DNA from: an uncultured Lachnospiraceae bacterium
GTDB taxonomy: Bacteria; Bacillota; Clostridia; Lachnospirales; Lachnospiraceae
Reading direction: 5' to 3'
Assembly: GCA_944376975.1 (NCBI GenBank)
Contig: CALWEE010000106.1
Location: 1-6,230, forward strand
Length of the DNA: 6,230 nt
The translations under genes were made by a program, and so were the position numbers. Numbering within the stretch: position 1 is the first letter of the stretch; each line of letters opens with the position of its first letter. Under the pieces are notes generated by a model. The model made no database searches, was not told the origin of the DNA, and worked only from the letters and a program-made list of their open reading frames with translations. Of the stretch, positions 5,330-6,230 are shown piece by piece.

Positions 5330-6230
5330 ATGAGCGATAAGATGACTCCCATGCCTTTTAGACAGCTGCTTGCGTGGATCCTGGAGGAGAAAAAGACAGG
5401 CAGTGTTTTCGGGATAAGGAAATACTATAAAAAAACAGGAACGGACAGCCTGGAACTGTTCGGAGAAAAGCTGGCGACGCCTTACGGACCCGCGGCGGGC
5501 CCCCATACCCAGCTTGCCCAGAATATCGTGGCGGCGTATCTGGCCGGCTGCCGTTTCTTTGAACTGAAAACGGTGCAGGTCATGGACGGGGATGAGCTGG
5601 CGGCCTGCGTGAACAAACCGTGCATACTGGCGGAAGACGAGGCGTACAACTGTGAATGGTCCACGGAACTTTACGTGCCCCAGGCTTATGGGGAATACGT
5701 CAAAGCCTGGGTGCTCCTTCATATCCTTTCCAGGGAGCTGGGCCTGGGCGGCGGTTTTATCTTCAATATGAGCGTCGGCTACGATCTGGCCGGCATCCGG
5801 TCGGAAAAGATCGATACGTTCATTGAGCAGATGAAAGAAGCGAAAGATACGGCAGTTTTTAAAGCGTGTATCCGGGACGCCCTCGCTATGGTGGATCGGA
5901 TGGATCACGTGACGCGGGAGGATATCCTTGCCATCCCGTCGCGGGTGAGCCGTTCCGTCACCCTTTCCACCCTTCACGGCTGTCCGCCCCAGGAAATCGA
6001 GCGGATCGCCCTGTACCTTTTGAAGGAAAAGCGTCTCCATACGTTTGTCAAATGTAATCCCACCCTTCTCGGCTACCGGACAGCCCGCGCGCTGATGGAT
6101 GAGATGGGATATGACTATGTGGCTTTCGGGGAATTCCATTTTAACGACGATCTGCAGTTTGAAGACGCGGTTCCCATGCTCGGACGGCTAAAGGCGGCCG
6201 CGGAAGCGGAAGGCCTCGCGTTCGGCGTCA
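5330..6230 (+). CDS. ygfK: YgfK, large FeS flavoprotein oxidoreductase, N-terminal part (cut by window edge)
   Basis: The first 300 residues of a protein that is usually about 1,000 residues long. Reading the frame from ATG 5330 gives no stop to the window end. It closely resembles the E. coli YgfK N terminus: FGEKLATPYGPAAGPHTQLAQNI at about 44 to 66, FFELKTVQ at 76 to 83, AEDEAYNCEWSTE at 101 to 113, FIFNMSVGYDL at 143 to 153, TLSTLHGCPPQEIE at 211 to 224 and FVKCNPTLLGY at 239 to 249. This part looks like a dihydroorotate/dihydropyrimidine-dehydrogenase-like TIM barrel. C218 in HGCPP and K241 are candidate flavin or catalytic residues (inference). The missing part in relatives carries a glutamate-synthase-small-subunit-like flavin domain and FeS ligands. 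The family was named putative selenate reductase subunit, but its repeated linkage to uric acid and purine genes points to reduction of an oxopurine. AGGAG for this start lies inside the last codons of ssnA. Confidence 0.93.
   Translation, partial: MSDKMTPMPFRQLLAWILEEKKTGSVFGIRKYYKKTGTDSLELFGEKLATPYGPAAGPHTQLAQNIVAAYLAGCRFFELKTVQVMDGDELAACVNKPCILAEDEAYNCEWSTELYVPQAYGEYVKAWVLLHILSRELGLGGGFIFNMSVGYDLAGIRSEKIDTFIEQMKEAKDTAVFKACIRDALAMVDRMDHVTREDILAIPSRVSRSVTLSTLHGCPPQEIERIALYLLKEKRLHTFVKCNPTLLGYRTARALMDEMGYDYVAFGEFHFNDDLQFEDAVPMLGRLKAAAEAEGLAFGV

Noticed and set aside
5117..6139. 340-codon open frame on the minus strand across the end of ssnA and ygfK
   Set aside because: Its translation is a low-complexity H/R/P-rich shadow with no family motif, while the plus strand encodes conserved SsnA and YgfK residues throughout.

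Overview
The window holds six protein-coding genes in two divergent groups. Together they form a conserved anaerobic purine (uric acid) catabolism island of the E. coli ygeWXY/arcC/ygfK/ssnA type. Four enzymes lie in full (YgeX, YgeY, YgeW, SsnA). Two are cut by the window edges: carbamate kinase on the left, of which only the first 30 codons are seen, and YgfK on the right, of which about 300 N-terminal residues are seen. No RNA gene, insertion sequence, CRISPR array or integrated element is visible. No intergenic stretch exceeds about 180 bases.

The organism is probably an anaerobic, moderately GC-rich member of the Bacillota (a clostridial-type gut bacterium). This rests on strong AGGAGG/AAGGAGGT-type ribosome binding sites, AT-rich promoters inside GC-rich coding DNA, and a gene set typical of gut anaerobes and a few enterobacteria. 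It is an inference; no phylogenetic marker is present.

Minus strand, read right to left from about 3843 to 1: promoter, ygeX (2,3-diaminopropionate ammonia-lyase), ygeY (M20 metallohydrolase), ygeW (knotted carbamoyltransferase of the 'unknown transcarbamylase' group), then carbamate kinase. Gaps are 29, 62 and 2 bases, so this is very probably one operon. A GC-rich stem-loop contains the ygeX stop codon just before the ygeY ribosome binding site. The carbamate kinase start is 2 bases after the ygeW stop and has no good ribosome binding site of its own, which suggests translational coupling.

Plus strand from about 3965: promoter, ssnA (amidohydrolase/aminohydrolase), then ygfK (large FeS flavoprotein oxidoreductase, historically 'putative selenate reductase subunit'), 2 bases apart and also an operon.

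The 181-base region between ygeX and ssnA carries two face-to-face extended -10 promoters with identical TTGATT -35 boxes. They are placed symmetrically around position 3903.5, with two AT-rich palindromic elements exactly 20 bases apart between them. This suggests coordinate control of both arms or paired UP elements.

Proposed pathway (inference from family knowledge): YgfK, SsnA and partners encoded elsewhere (HyuA, Xdh-type enzymes) reduce and open the purine ring. YgeY and YgeW remove ureido/carbamoyl groups from a diureidopropionate-like intermediate. YgeX splits 2,3-diaminopropionate to pyruvate and two ammonia. Carbamate kinase harvests carbamoyl phosphate as ATP.
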